Shown: positions 11,782 to 20,765 of the stretch, one piece after another | Position numbering within the stretch: position 1 is the first letter of the stretch | How the letters are laid out: every line of letters starts with the position of its first letter | Assembly (NCBI GenBank): GCA_008125075.1 | Contig: VLTH01000002.1 | Coordinates: forward strand, 2,040,360 to 2,094,676 | DNA from: Acetivibrio alkalicellulosi | GTDB taxonomy: Bacteria; Bacillota; Clostridia; Acetivibrionales; Acetivibrionaceae | Length of the DNA: 54,317 bases | Reading direction: 5' to 3' | Notes under the pieces: model-generated | Database searches by the model: none | Seen by the model: only the letters and a program-made list of their open reading frames with translations | What the model was told of the DNA's origin: nothing | Translations under genes and position numbers: made by a program

Positions 11782-12765
11782 TTAACTAAACATATCTATA
11801 AATGATTCAATCCTAAGCTTTGTCCTTGAGTCTAAATTTCCTGGTCTGTCTCCCTCTATTGTAAGAACAGGAACACCTAATTCTTTCCTTATAATAATAT
11901 CTTCAATTCCCCTAAAGCAAAAAGCTTGAGTATAATGTACAACCAAATCTATTTCTCTTTTTTTAATCTGCTCTTTAATATCTTTTAGTCTTCCATGCAA
12001 ATCATATGGATAGGTAAACTGCCTATAAGTTTCAACAATATCATCCATGCCAATAGAATCAGCCATGGTAAATTGCCGCTGTACTTCATTATATACTACT
12101 CGTGCGTTTAGTGTCTCAATAAAATCATATAAGTCACACATTATAGGGGGAACACCAATATATCCTATTCTAAATTTTTGTTTAAATTCATCTCTTTTTT
12201 CAATTGTGCTAATCATGTCATCTAACTTCTCTTCAAACAAATTATAATCTCCATTAAAGTCACTGCTGGAAACTTGCCATAAATGATTTTCCCATCCCGT
12301 AACCTTATTACTCTTCCATGTCAACTCATCAAGATATGCCAATTTTTTTCTTATAACATCTAAATTCCTTTTTACATTAATAATTTCGCTTAGGCTAACG
12401 CCTAAAAAAGAGCATAAATTTATAATCTCATTTTTTAAAAAATCATAGTTTTTAGAATTAGGGTAAGAAAATGAAAAACATTCTATATCTTTTAATTTTA
12501 AAACCTCAATAAGAGCTCGAGTATTTGAACAATCTCCTTCAACTACACCTATTATAGAATGTAAATCTTCTACATATGATAAAGCAGAATAAATCCCTTT
12601 AATCCATGTACATATATTCCTTGGAAATCCTATATTTTCAGCATTATCAACCAACTGTAATGGATTATTATTAGATACAAAAATATTATTTAAGTCTACA
12701 GGTTTAAATTTCGCTGAAAATATAATTTCAACAGGCACACTTGTTGTAAAACCAATTTTTTTCAA
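11782..12765 (-). CDS. 2-hydroxyacyl-CoA dehydratase D-component family protein (YjiM/DCCP-like)
   Basis: This 327-residue protein belongs to the HgdB/FldC/YjiM family. The start is a TTG with AGGGGTG upstream. Conserved cysteines are seen at C52 (FPRNICTW), C79 (VEGDCSNT) and in AFCFRGIE near residue 287. Additional cysteines at IECFSF and NLCSFL could be structural. The C-terminal LTIEGDRPG matches the usual E-D/RPG ending. A single dehydratase-like subunit paired with one activator, without a second dehydratase subunit or CoA transferase, matches the double-cubane cluster protein systems and E. coli YjiM/YjiL rather than amino-acid fermentation operons. The reaction is unknown; reduction of a small, hard-to-reduce substrate is inference from DCCP. 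Confidence 0.85.
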   Translation of the reverse strand: MKKIGFTTSVPVEIIFSAKFKPVDLNNIFVSNNNPLQLVDNAENIGFPRNICTWIKGIYSALSYVEDLHSIIGVVEGDCSNTRALIEVLKLKDIECFSFSYPNSKNYDFLKNEIINLCSFLGVSLSEIINVKRNLDVIRKKLAYLDELTWKSNKVTGWENHLWQVSSSDFNGDYNLFEEKLDDMISTIEKRDEFKQKFRIGYIGVPPIMCDLYDFIETLNARVVYNEVQRQFTMADSIGMDDIVETYRQFTYPYDLHGRLKDIKEQIKKREIDLVVHYTQAFCFRGIEDIIIRKELGVPVLTIEGDRPGNLDSRTKLRIESFIDMFS

Positions 12766-13087
12766 AAAAACACCCCTAAAATATTTAAATATAATTCAAT
12801 TAATAATTATAATATACAAACATAAACCTTTAAAGCTTTTTTTAAATTGAAGAAATTACATATAACAAAACATAATAAACATGTAACCGTTACTAACACA
12901 GGAAGTACGATAAGACTTTGAACCCAAAACACCCCAAAGGCAATGTTAGACAAACCCTCGACACATTGTCCAGGTCTGCCTTCCATGTCAGTTACCATAA
13001 TGTAATTCTGTTATTTAGAACGACTACCCTTTGGAGGTGGAATTGCCAGAACTATATTGTTGAACGAAGTCAAAATTCATTATAAAT
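12766..13087. other. Gap with possible gene relic
   Basis: This stretch holds a GC-richer segment (about 12880-13060) unlike the surrounding A/T-rich spacer. On the minus strand a 63-codon frame (12807-12998) reads MVTDMEGRPGQCVEGLSNI and then a hydrophobic helix, but no ribosome-binding site precedes it and I do not recognise it. Just upstream, in another frame, the sequence encodes NNIVLAIPPPKGSRSK. This could be a decayed gene or a mobile-element remnant. A weak TTTAAA-N17-TATAAT for the dehydratase gene lies near 12810-12840. Confidence 0.35.
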
Positions 13088-13117
13088 TATAAAAATAAAA
13101 GAGCTCTAGAGCTCTTT
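13088..13117 (-). terminator. Terminator after the YdjM-like gene
   Basis: The palindrome AAAGAGCTC-TA-GAGCTCTTT is followed on the minus strand by TTATTTTTATAATTTA. It lies 15 bp after the stop codon. Confidence 0.8.
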
Positions 13118-13131
13118 GAACATGATAGTAA

Positions 13132-14115
13132 TTACCTCTGTGATATATATTTTGTAAAAAAGGTACTTTTAAGTTTTGTAGGTTTTACCGGTATTCTACT
13201 AGATCTTTTCATAGAATATGGATTAAAACTAGCAGTTACTACATCATCGTTTTTATCAACTTCAAGTACTGCATGATGAAGAAATTTGTTGCCAATATAA
13301 TACCTCATATCAATAAATACATATCTTGTTATTTCATCTGCCGTTTCAGACACAACATGAAATAAAGGGGTAAATTCTGCAAAAAATCTTCCAACATTAG
13401 AAACTTTAACTTTTCTAAAAATATCCTCCTGAATTTTATCTAGCTTGTCAATAATTTTAATGTTATTTCTAAAAACCGTTTTTTCTCCAACTATATTAGA
13501 CTTATCATCTTCAAGTATAAAATGCCATCTAAATAATCCTGTCATTGCAGGCAATAAACAAACTTTCTTATAGGTCTGACCAAATCTTTTCTTTAAGTGC
13601 TTGGTAACGCAAAATCTCATTAATACTCTTGATAAGAGATACACAAAGAATGAGACAAAAAATACAGTTTGAGTAGTACCTGATGTAAATATATAACCCA
13701 AAATAAGTCCGAGGAATATAGGGTCAAAAATAACAAGCAAGCTTAATGAAAACTTTTTTTGGAATAATGGCCATAAAAGTTTTGCTCCATAGGAGTTAAA
13801 CAAATCGAAGAAAGTGTGGGAAATTCCACCCAACAAAGACCAGAATGCAAGGCTGTAAAAACCCCCTCCGCCATAAAAAGTATTTAACAAAGCTGCTATA
13901 AATATTGACGAAGCAACAAGCCCTATAATTGAATGTGTAATTCCTCTATGATTTTTTAAATATGCACAGTCGCCCCATTTTTGAAAAACTATGTCAATAT
14001 CTGGAAACACAGCACCAATAACTATAGCTACTGTTGCAGCATCTGAAACAGATATTTCATTACCAGTCACCTTAGATAGCGCAACTCCAATAATACCATG
14101 TGTAATTGGATCCAT
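13132..14115 (-). CDS. YdjM-like metal-dependent hydrolase-type membrane protein
   Basis: The 327-residue protein belongs to the LexA-regulated YdjM family (PF04307), annotated as membrane-bound metal-dependent hydrolases. Family motifs are the N-terminal MDPITHGIIG, FPDIDIVF (about 38-45), NHRGITHSI (about 55-63) and GGISHTFFDLFNSYG. These together supply His and Asp residues for metal binding. Several hydrophobic segments span residues 62-160, and the C-terminal half is soluble. The ATG follows CAGGAGG. Biochemical function is not established for the family. It has its own terminator and sits alone between convergent-free spacers. Confidence 0.85.
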   Translation of the reverse strand: MDPITHGIIGVALSKVTGNEISVSDAATVAIVIGAVFPDIDIVFQKWGDCAYLKNHRGITHSIIGLVASSIFIAALLNTFYGGGGFYSLAFWSLLGGISHTFFDLFNSYGAKLLWPLFQKKFSLSLLVIFDPIFLGLILGYIFTSGTTQTVFFVSFFVYLLSRVLMRFCVTKHLKKRFGQTYKKVCLLPAMTGLFRWHFILEDDKSNIVGEKTVFRNNIKIIDKLDKIQEDIFRKVKVSNVGRFFAEFTPLFHVVSETADEITRYVFIDMRYYIGNKFLHHAVLEVDKNDDVVTASFNPYSMKRSSRIPVKPTKLKSTFFTKYISQR

Positions 14116-14220
14116 TAAATAACCTCCTGTTTACTTAATTATAATATACCTTTACTATATTAACCACTAATTGTGTGTTATTGTAAGCACAAGTCAAATA
14201 TTCTTATACCTATTTAGACT

Positions 14221-14355
14221 ATTTCTGAAAACATCTTAGAATAACTTTTCATCCTAATGCCCAAGCAATTTGTTACCTAAAGTTAACAGGCACATGTACA
14301 GAGACAGTTATTCAGATTATTCTTTTTAGTGAGTTTTGTGCTTATGAATATCTAT
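14221..14355 (+). repeat. Intergenic repeat family A, degenerate copy
   Basis: Segments in the same order as the full copies can be followed: TTCTGAAAACATCTTAGAA, CAATTTGTTACC / AACAGGCACATGT in place of the hairpin, a GACAGTTATTC, and finally CTTATGAATATCTATTG. The copy is clearly eroded. It fills most of the 377-bp gap 14116-14492; the rest of that gap shows nothing recognisable. Confidence 0.5.
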
Positions 14356-14492
14356 TGTATAAAATTACTCATACAACAAATTATTATAGCACTTATTATT
14401 TATAAAGTCATGAGGAATATATCCCATTTTTCTGTAACTTTTTTAACTTATAGAACTTCACAGTGATATCTTTGTCTAATCTGGAAATGATT

Positions 14493-15413
14493 TTAATTGA
14501 TGAAATTATTTTTTATGAGTTCTTTTGTTTGAGACTTGTCATATATGTAATAGTATTGATTGTCCAAATAGGATGAATCTCCTGGTAGAACAAACACCTC
14601 CACTTTATCTTCTTTTATATTAGAAATATCATTTAAATACCGATTAACATCTCCTATTTCTATATTTGTAGTTACATTGTTTTTTAAAACAGAAAAAATT
14701 TCATTAATTTTTAAAATATACTTTATTTTTAACTTTTGAGCTATAAACTCACGAATAAATTGCTGTTGTGCATTAATCCTGCCCACATCACCATCAATAT
14801 ATCCTTCTCCAGCTTTATTTCCTTTTCTATACCGTATAAACTGTTCTGCTTTTTCTCCATTTAAAACTTGTTTTCCCTTTTTAAGATTAATATGAAGATT
14901 TTGGTATGGGTCATCATACTTCATATCAAAAGGTACTTCTATTTCAACGCCTCCTAAAGTATCAACTATTTGTCGTAGTCCATTAAAATTCATAGTTAAA
15001 TAAAAGTGAATTGTCATATCTGTTATTTGTTCTATCTTTTCAATAACCAGTTCTTCTCCACCAATACCAATTAGTGAATTAATTTTTACAACTTTGTTAT
15101 CATTTAATTTAATCAAAGTATCCCGCGCAATTGACAGTATATTTACCCGTTCTTCTTGAGGATGAAAATTAAATACAGTAATTACATCAGATCTTAATTC
15201 ACTATCATCTAGTCCTATAACAAGCAAATTAATGTATCCTAAATAGTCTTTTTCATTATTACCATGTATAATTTGAATTTGATTATAATTATTATCTAAT
15301 TGGCTATCATATTTTTTATCATCATTTGAATTAAACAAAAAAACAGTTCCTTCAATAAATAAAATAAGTGAAAAAATTGTACAAACATAAAAAATTCCTT
15401 TTCTCAAACCCAT
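14493..15413 (-). CDS. LCP (LytR-CpsA-Psr) family protein
   Basis: This 306-residue protein has one N-terminal transmembrane helix (about residues 8-27) and an extracytoplasmic LCP domain. LCP enzymes attach glycopolymers (teichoic acids, capsule or arabinogalactan) from polyprenyl carriers to peptidoglycan or to proteins. Motifs are LLVIGLDD, RSDVITVF, the catalytic-site LSIARDT, DTLGGVEIEVP and RYRKGN with the following GDVGRINAQQQF. The ATG at 15413 has AGGTGAG upstream. It lies about 2 kb from the GtrA/PMT/GtrB cassette on the other strand, in keeping with a local interest in envelope glycopolymers. The exact polymer cannot be told. Confidence 0.9.
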   Translation of the reverse strand: MGLRKGIFYVCTIFSLILFIEGTVFLFNSNDDKKYDSQLDNNYNQIQIIHGNNEKDYLGYINLLVIGLDDSELRSDVITVFNFHPQEERVNILSIARDTLIKLNDNKVVKINSLIGIGGEELVIEKIEQITDMTIHFYLTMNFNGLRQIVDTLGGVEIEVPFDMKYDDPYQNLHINLKKGKQVLNGEKAEQFIRYRKGNKAGEGYIDGDVGRINAQQQFIREFIAQKLKIKYILKINEIFSVLKNNVTTNIEIGDVNRYLNDISNIKEDKVEVFVLPGDSSYLDNQYYYIYDKSQTKELIKNNFIN

Positions 15414-15552
15414 ATCTCACCTAATTTTTTCTAATTTAGTTTCACTCCACCTCCTACATTACCCTTTACCTTTAACAAGTTATATATTTACTAAGCTACA
15501 TTAAGTTTAAGCTTCTACTATTTTATCTTTAATTAGTAACGACGAAAATTTA

Positions 15553-15620
15553 GCTTCCACTACAATTTCACACTACAGGTCTTATTTGATAACAAATAGT
15601 CCCAGTAAAAAACGGAAGTA
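15553..15620 (+). repeat. Intergenic repeat family C, short copy
   Basis: It begins GCTTCCACTACAATTTCAC and ends CAGTAAAAAACGGAAGTA, so the ends form an imperfect terminal inverted repeat. Both flanks match the flanks of the larger element at 33431-33606, where a family B repeat occupies the middle. The rest of the gap 15414-15702 shows nothing recognisable. Confidence 0.5.
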
Positions 15621-15702
15621 CTATACAAGACATTCCTTAGTATATGTATATTTAACTTTTTAATACACTAAGTTAAAACCTGTGCATATAATTCTCCTTT
15701 TT

Positions 15703-16536
15703 TTATATAGATATCTCTCCATCAAATACCTTAGTCGCTGCACCTGTCATATAAACATGATTATTGCTACTATTCCATTCAATGATGAGCTCTCCACCTA
15801 GCAACTTAATCAAGGCTCTTCTTTCGCTTACATCATTCATAACAGAAGCTACTAAAGCAGCACAAGCTCCTGTTCCGCATGCTAATGTTTCACCCGATCC
15901 TCTTTCCCACACTCTCATTTTTAGTACAGTTCTATTTATAACTTCTACAAATTCAGCATTGACTTTTTTAGGAAATATGCCATGCACTTCCATCTTTCTG
16001 CCTACTATCTCTAGAGGAAAATCATCAACATTATCCACATATGTTACAGCATGGGGATTACCCATTGATACACAAGTAACTTTATATTCATCTCCATCAA
16101 TATAGACAGACTCCTCTTTAAATATTGGTTTGTCACTTAAAACCGGAATTTCTATAGGTTCTAAAATAGGTTCACCCATGTCAACTTTAACTAACTCAAC
16201 CAAATTATTGTTAGTTTTTAGTTCAAGCACTTTAATTCCTGCTAAAGTTTCAATATTTATAACATCCTTATCAGTTAAACCATTATCATAAACATATTTC
16301 CCCACACACCTTATGGCATTGCCACACATTTCGGCTTCTGATCCATCTGCATTAAACATCCTCATCTTAAAATGTGCCTCATCAGAAGGCATTATAAGAA
16401 CCAATCCATCTGAACCAATTCCAAAGTGTCTATTACTTATAGTTTTTGCAACTTGGGAAGGTTCACTAACTATTTCTTTAAAACAGTTAACATATATATA
16501 GTCATTTCCCAGTCCATGCATTTTTGTAAATTTCAT
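15703..16536 (-). CDS. dapF: Diaminopimelate epimerase
   Basis: DapF interconverts LL- and meso-diaminopimelate for lysine and peptidoglycan synthesis. The 277-residue length is normal. The N-terminus is [13 protein letters not shown]. The two catalytic cysteines lie in [11 protein letters not shown] and in [12 protein letters not shown], near residues 73 and 217. [11 protein letters not shown]-type substrate loop residues are present. I chose the ATG at 16536 because GGAGG is about 8 nt upstream; a frame 14 codons longer would begin within repeat A. No other lysine genes are adjacent. Confidence 0.95.
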   Translation of the reverse strand: MKFTKMHGLGNDYIYVNCFKEIVSEPSQVAKTISNRHFGIGSDGLVLIMPSDEAHFKMRMFNADGSEAEMCGNAIRCVGKYVYDNGLTDKDVINIETLAGIKVLELKTNNNLVELVKVDMGEPILEPIEIPVLSDKPIFKEESVYIDGDEYKVTCVSMGNPHAVTYVDNVDDFPLEIVGRKMEVHGIFPKKVNAEFVEVINRTVLKMRVWERGSGETLACGTGACAALVASVMNDVSERRALIKLLGGELIIEWNSSNNHVYMTGAATKVFDGEISI

Positions 16537-16564
16537 ACTCATACCTCCAAACTTAAGAATATCT

Positions 16565-16646
16565 CTGGCCATGTGCATGTTTGCTCAAGCAAATTGCACG
16601 TGCTCTAAATCAAAAGCTTCTATTCTGAAAATTATTTTCAGAATTG
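16565..16646 (-). repeat. Intergenic repeat family A, inverted copy
   Basis: Read on the minus strand it gives the ATTCTGAAAAT / ATTTTCAGAAT hairpin, TTTTGATTTAGAGCACGTGC and the TTTGC / GCAAACATGCACATG hairpin, in the order seen at 7500-7580. The GACATTCAT part is lost. It lies just upstream of dapF. Confidence 0.65.
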
Positions 16647-16924
16647 TAATAATATTAAAATCCAACAACCTCAATAACCATGACATATTTAGGGTAGCAT
16701 TTTAAATTATATTTTAAAGTAATAAGTTCATATTATATTATATCACATTTTAGCGTTTTTTAACAAACATAGCTGTATTATTGAGTGCATATTTTTAAAG
16801 TTAAGAAAAACATTACTCTTATTTACCTTATTAATATTTTTGATATTTTTATTAATTCTATACCCATAATAAGAACACAAAAAGACTTCACTTTTGTTAC
16901 ACACACCCATATAAAAATTTAAAA

Positions 16925-16953
16925 TTGCATTTCACTATTAAAACTGCTATAAT
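16925..16953 (+). promoter_or_regulatory. Promoter of the glycosylation cassette
   Basis: TTGCAT, a 17-bp spacer and TATAAT, about 60 bp upstream of the gtrA-like gene. It is the only good sigma-A-type promoter seen before these genes. The rest of 16650-16924 is A/T-rich with nothing recognised. Confidence 0.7.
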
Positions 16954-17015
16954 ATAGCTACAAACTAAGAGATCACAGTGTATTTTGTAGTTTTTTTGTA
17001 TCAATTGGAGGTTTT

Positions 17016-17534
17016 ATGTTTATTCAATGTGCCATAAGCAAGCTTAAACAACACAAATTCTTTTCAGATCTATTGAAGCCTGAAGTATTTTCACAGTTGA
17101 AGCGCTATCTAATAACTGGTTTTAGCTCTTTTAGTCTAGAATATATACTATTTAGAGTATTTAATGAAATTATTTTTGAAAAAATTGTACCTTTTGGATT
17201 TTCACTTGTAAGTTCTGTCTCAAAGAATTCATTTAATGCAGATCTTGATATTTTTACCTATAACTACTTATTATCTAATACAATAGTTTATGTTTTTATC
17301 TTTTGGTTTAATTTCTTAGCTAACAGAATCTGGTCCTTTAAATCTAAGATAAATTTCAGCAAGCAATTAAAACAATATCTTATCCTTTTTGCTTTCAATC
17401 TATTTGCTGTTAACACACTACTTTATCTCTTTAGTGAAAAAATTGGCATTATACCTCATATTTCCAAAATATTAGTAATGGGATCTGTCGTATGCTGGAA
17501 TTTTATAATTTACAAAAAAGTGATATACAAGTAA
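17016..17534 (+). CDS. GtrA-like flippase family protein
   Basis: This 172-residue protein has about four hydrophobic segments (roughly 30-50, 85-105, 125-145 and 148-166). It shows the GtrA signature NFLANRIWSFKSK near residue 107 and the early LKRYLITGFSSF motif. GtrA proteins are thought to flip polyprenyl-phosphate-linked sugars across the membrane for glycosyltransferases that act outside. A stretch at about 55-80 is longer than in typical GtrA proteins. It starts at ATG with GGAGG 6 nt upstream. The PMT and GtrB-type genes follow, making a three-step lipid-linked sugar route. Confidence 0.85.
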   Translation: MFIQCAISKLKQHKFFSDLLKPEVFSQLKRYLITGFSSFSLEYILFRVFNEIIFEKIVPFGFSLVSSVSKNSFNADLDIFTYNYLLSNTIVYVFIFWFNFLANRIWSFKSKINFSKQLKQYLILFAFNLFAVNTLLYLFSEKIGIIPHISKILVMGSVVCWNFIIYKKVIYK

Positions 17535-17599
17535 GATATTTAAATTTTATAATTAATTGAATTATGTTATTTAAAAAATATTGAGGGGATTTAAACTTT

Positions 17600-17767
17600 A
17601 TGAATAAAACACCAAAGAAAAAACTTTTTTATAGATGTTCTCAATTAAAGGTTCAAAGCCTTAATAATATAAGTAATCAACTCGTTTGTTTTTCATTGAT
17701 TTTGAAAATTTTTAGAAGCCGCCTTTTTAAATATTCTAAGTTTTTTGCTTCTAGTCTTAACTATTGA
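17600..17767 (+). CDS. Possible 55-residue basic protein
   Basis: An ATG with GAGGGG 11 nt upstream opens a 55-codon frame beginning MNKTPKKKLFYRCSQL, rich in Lys/Arg and hydrophobic residues (VCFSLILKIF in the middle). It occupies the gap between the flippase and PMT genes on the same strand. I do not recognise it. The frame could be chance, but its ribosome-binding site and position make it worth keeping. The remaining spacer (17535-17599, 17768-17856) is A/T-rich and contains the PMT ribosome-binding site GGAGG at about 17842. Confidence 0.3.
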   Translation: MNKTPKKKLFYRCSQLKVQSLNNISNQLVCFSLILKIFRSRLFKYSKFFASSLNY

Positions 17768-17856
17768 TCAACATAACACTTTTGAAAAGTTTTTATGTAT
17801 TATCAATAAAAATAGTTTAATAATTATATTTATATATTTTCTGGAGGTGCTCAAAA

Positions 17857-20742
17857 ATGAGTAAAAAAAATTTGCTAAATTGTTTACTTCTTGTGTTAAT
17901 ACTTCAATTTGCTTTTTGTTCTAATGTATTTGCCCAAAATGAAAATCTTGTTATGAACCCAACTTTTGATGAAGGAAACCAAGATGAGCTTTACTTTTGG
18001 TCCAAATTGCCCTGGTATAGCGATGAGGGTGTAACTGAGTTCATTATTGATGAAAATACTAGCTTTAAAGGTTCTAGAAGTGTCTGTATAATAAACAATT
18101 CGCCAAATGATGCAAGATACACTCAAACTATTGCTGTTAAGGGAGATACTCTTTATAGGTTTTCATCCTGGATAAAAACTGAAAATGTTGGATCAGACGG
18201 TTTGGGCGCAAACCTATCAATCTATAATCTTCCTCATCTATCTAGAGATATTAAAGGCACAAGCGAAAACTGGGAATATGTAGAGTTCTATGGTCAAACT
18301 AGCCCTAATCAAGATACAGTTTTACTTACTTTAGCATTAGGAGGACATGGTGATCAAAATTTTAATACAGGAAAGGCCTGGTTTGATAATGTAGAAGTTG
18401 TAGAAGTAGATGCTCTTCCTGTTGGTACAACAGCCATTAATTTAGACCGTCATTATACACCTCAATCTAATTCAACAGATGATAACAGTAATACAAATTT
18501 ATTCTTTATTTCTCTTATAATACTTGTATTTTTAATAATTATTTCAATAATATTATTCTTTTTTATTAAAGCAAAAAAAGACATTAATAATGGGACAAGC
18601 AAAAAAACTAATGTTAATAAAACAATTACTAAAAAGGCTTCTGCCAAGCAAACTGCATTGTCAAATGGTTGGGAATTGTATAAAGTTAAATTTGATAAAA
18701 AAGATCTTTTGATAATGTCAATAATGTCATTAGTTTATTTAATGATTGCTTTATACAACCTTGGCGGTTTTAAAGCACCTTCAACTTTCTGGCAACCTAC
18801 ATTACCTGGTGAAAATTTCACTATTGACCTAGGAAAAGATACGACTTTGTCAAGAGTATATTATTTTTCAGGGATTGGAGAAGTAAATTTCAAAGTTGAA
18901 TACCTCAATGAAAATGGTGATTTTACTCACCTTACAACAGTTAGAAAAGATCATATGCGTGATGTATTTAAATGGGATTATGTAACTGTTGCTCCTATAA
19001 CTACCAATAGGCTTAAGTTTACTTATGAAGGCATTCGAATGACTTTAAATGAAATTGCAATAGTTGAAGCCGGTAGCACAGAGCCTTTAACAGGTATAAC
19101 AATTGTTGATAAGAATGTTCACGCTAGAAGTTCTGGTAGTGTAGAAAATCTTTTTGACGAGCCTGACACATTTGCTTATAGACCTTCATTTATGAATAGT
19201 ATGTACTTTGATGAAATTTATCACGGCCGAACAGCTTACGAACACATACACAAAATACCTCCATATGAAAATACTCACCCTCCTCTTGGAAAAGTCTTCA
19301 TTGCTTTAGGTGTACTAATTTTCGGAATGGTTCCTTTTGGCTGGAGAATAATGGGTACACTTTTCGGAGTTGCAATGATTCCTGCAATGTATACTTTTGG
19401 TAAAAAAGTCTTTGATAACAGATTTTATGCCTTTTGTTCAGCTTTTCTTATGATGTTTGATTTAATGCATTTTGCTCAAACAAGAATATCTACCATAGAC
19501 AGTTATGTAACATTTTTTGTTATACTAATGTATTATCATATGTACGATTACAGCGTTAATAAATCTTACTCCTTGGGCTTTAAGCCGTCTTTAAAACCTC
19601 TATTTTTAAGTGGCTTATTCTTTGGCTTTGGTGCTGCAAGTAAGTGGATAGCCTTTTATGGAGCAGCCGGACTTGCTCTGTTATTTTTCATAACCAAGGC
19701 AGTAGAGTACGCTGATTACTGGAAACTTTCTGACAAAAGATCTAAAAAGCCAGACTGGTACTATGACTATAATCGACTATATTTATTTGGAACTATGGGT
19801 TTATGTGTTGTATTTTTTGTTATAATACCAACAATAATTTATTCACTATCATATATACCCTGGATAATGGTTCCAAATGTAAGTGGATTTAGAATTGTTA
19901 TAGATAATTTTAAAAGCATGCTTAGCTATCATTCACTGCTTCAAGATGATCATCCCTATTCTTCTACCTGGTGGGAATGGCCCTTTATGATTAGACCTAT
20001 GGCGTTTTATTTTGGAAGAGACCTGCCCTCAGGAGTAGTTTCAAAAATCTATACAATAGGTAATCCTGCTGTATGGTGGACAGGTATAGCTGCTGTTTTA
20101 GCAATTGCTTCAATGGCACTTACAAAGGTAAAAAAACATGCAGTATTAATATTCATTCTTTCAATCTCTGCCTTTGCTTTTATTTCTTTACCAAAAACCT
20201 TTGTACCTTCTGAAGTATGGATTGTTATGTTTTTTATTCTAACAGTATTTATACTTATCCTAACAAATTTCAATAAATCCATTATTATAACTGCTATTGC
20301 ATCCTCTGCTGTATTCTCTTTAGTAGTAATTGGTTTTATGAATGTAGATAAAAATTACAATTATTACAAAAGTGGCAATACTCAATTTTTCATGTGGGTG
20401 TTTTTATTAACTTCGATATCTATTTTATTAGTTGGTTTATATAAATTTGAACGAAAGATATTTCCAATAATTGTGGCAATGATTTTTCAATATATACCTT
20501 GGGTTGGCGTCCCAAGAAGTACATTTATATATCATTACTTTACAATTTTACCTTTTTTGATACTGTGTATTGTATATGTCATTAAAAAAATCACTGAAAA
20601 GTGGAGTGATTTTAAATATTTCTCATATATTTATCTTGCTTTAGTTCTTGCAATATTTATAATGTTTTATCCAATTGTTTCAGGAATGCAAATAAATGCG
20701 TCATATTTGAAAAATTTAAATTGGTTTAATTGGAGATTTTAG
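17857..20742 (+). CDS. PMT-family glycosyltransferase with N-terminal carbohydrate-binding-like domain
   Basis: This 961-residue membrane protein belongs to the dolichyl/polyprenyl-phosphate-mannose protein mannosyltransferase family, which moves mannose from a lipid carrier to Ser/Thr of exported proteins. A signal peptide (1-26) is followed by a CBM4/9-like beta-sandwich (about 30-185; NLVMNPTFDEG start, WFDNVEV end), a transmembrane helix (213-236) and a Lys-rich linker. A second helix (284-304), then a discoidin-like stretch (about 310-410), precede the multi-helix PMT core. The core has the acidic FDEIYHG motif near 451 and THPPLGK near 473. Most bacterial PMTs lack the front domains, which suggests binding of glycan or of the acceptor outside the cell. 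ATG with GGAGG upstream. The GtrB-like gene follows after 23 bp. Confidence 0.9.
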   Translation: MSKKNLLNCLLLVLILQFAFCSNVFAQNENLVMNPTFDEGNQDELYFWSKLPWYSDEGVTEFIIDENTSFKGSRSVCIINNSPNDARYTQTIAVKGDTLYRFSSWIKTENVGSDGLGANLSIYNLPHLSRDIKGTSENWEYVEFYGQTSPNQDTVLLTLALGGHGDQNFNTGKAWFDNVEVVEVDALPVGTTAINLDRHYTPQSNSTDDNSNTNLFFISLIILVFLIIISIILFFFIKAKKDINNGTSKKTNVNKTITKKASAKQTALSNGWELYKVKFDKKDLLIMSIMSLVYLMIALYNLGGFKAPSTFWQPTLPGENFTIDLGKDTTLSRVYYFSGIGEVNFKVEYLNENGDFTHLTTVRKDHMRDVFKWDYVTVAPITTNRLKFTYEGIRMTLNEIAIVEAGSTEPLTGITIVDKNVHARSSGSVENLFDEPDTFAYRPSFMNSMYFDEIYHGRTAYEHIHKIPPYENTHPPLGKVFIALGVLIFGMVPFGWRIMGTLFGVAMIPAMYTFGKKVFDNRFYAFCSAFLMMFDLMHFAQTRISTIDSYVTFFVILMYYHMYDYSVNKSYSLGFKPSLKPLFLSGLFFGFGAASKWIAFYGAAGLALLFFITKAVEYADYWKLSDKRSKKPDWYYDYNRLYLFGTMGLCVVFFVIIPTIIYSLSYIPWIMVPNVSGFRIVIDNFKSMLSYHSLLQDDHPYSSTWWEWPFMIRPMAFYFGRDLPSGVVSKIYTIGNPAVWWTGIAAVLAIASMALTKVKKHAVLIFILSISAFAFISLPKTFVPSEVWIVMFFILTVFILILTNFNKSIIITAIASSAVFSLVVIGFMNVDKNYNYYKSGNTQFFMWVFLLTSISILLVGLYKFERKIFPIIVAMIFQYIPWVGVPRSTFIYHYFTILPFLILCIVYVIKKITEKWSDFKYFSYIYLALVLAIFIMFYPIVSGMQINASYLKNLNWFNWRF

Positions 20743-20765
20743 AATATTAATACGGAGGTATAATT

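Noticed and set aside
16537-16578. dapF start 14 codons upstream
   Set aside because: That start lies at the edge of repeat A with no ribosome-binding site, while the ATG at 16536 has GGAGG and gives the family-standard N-terminus.
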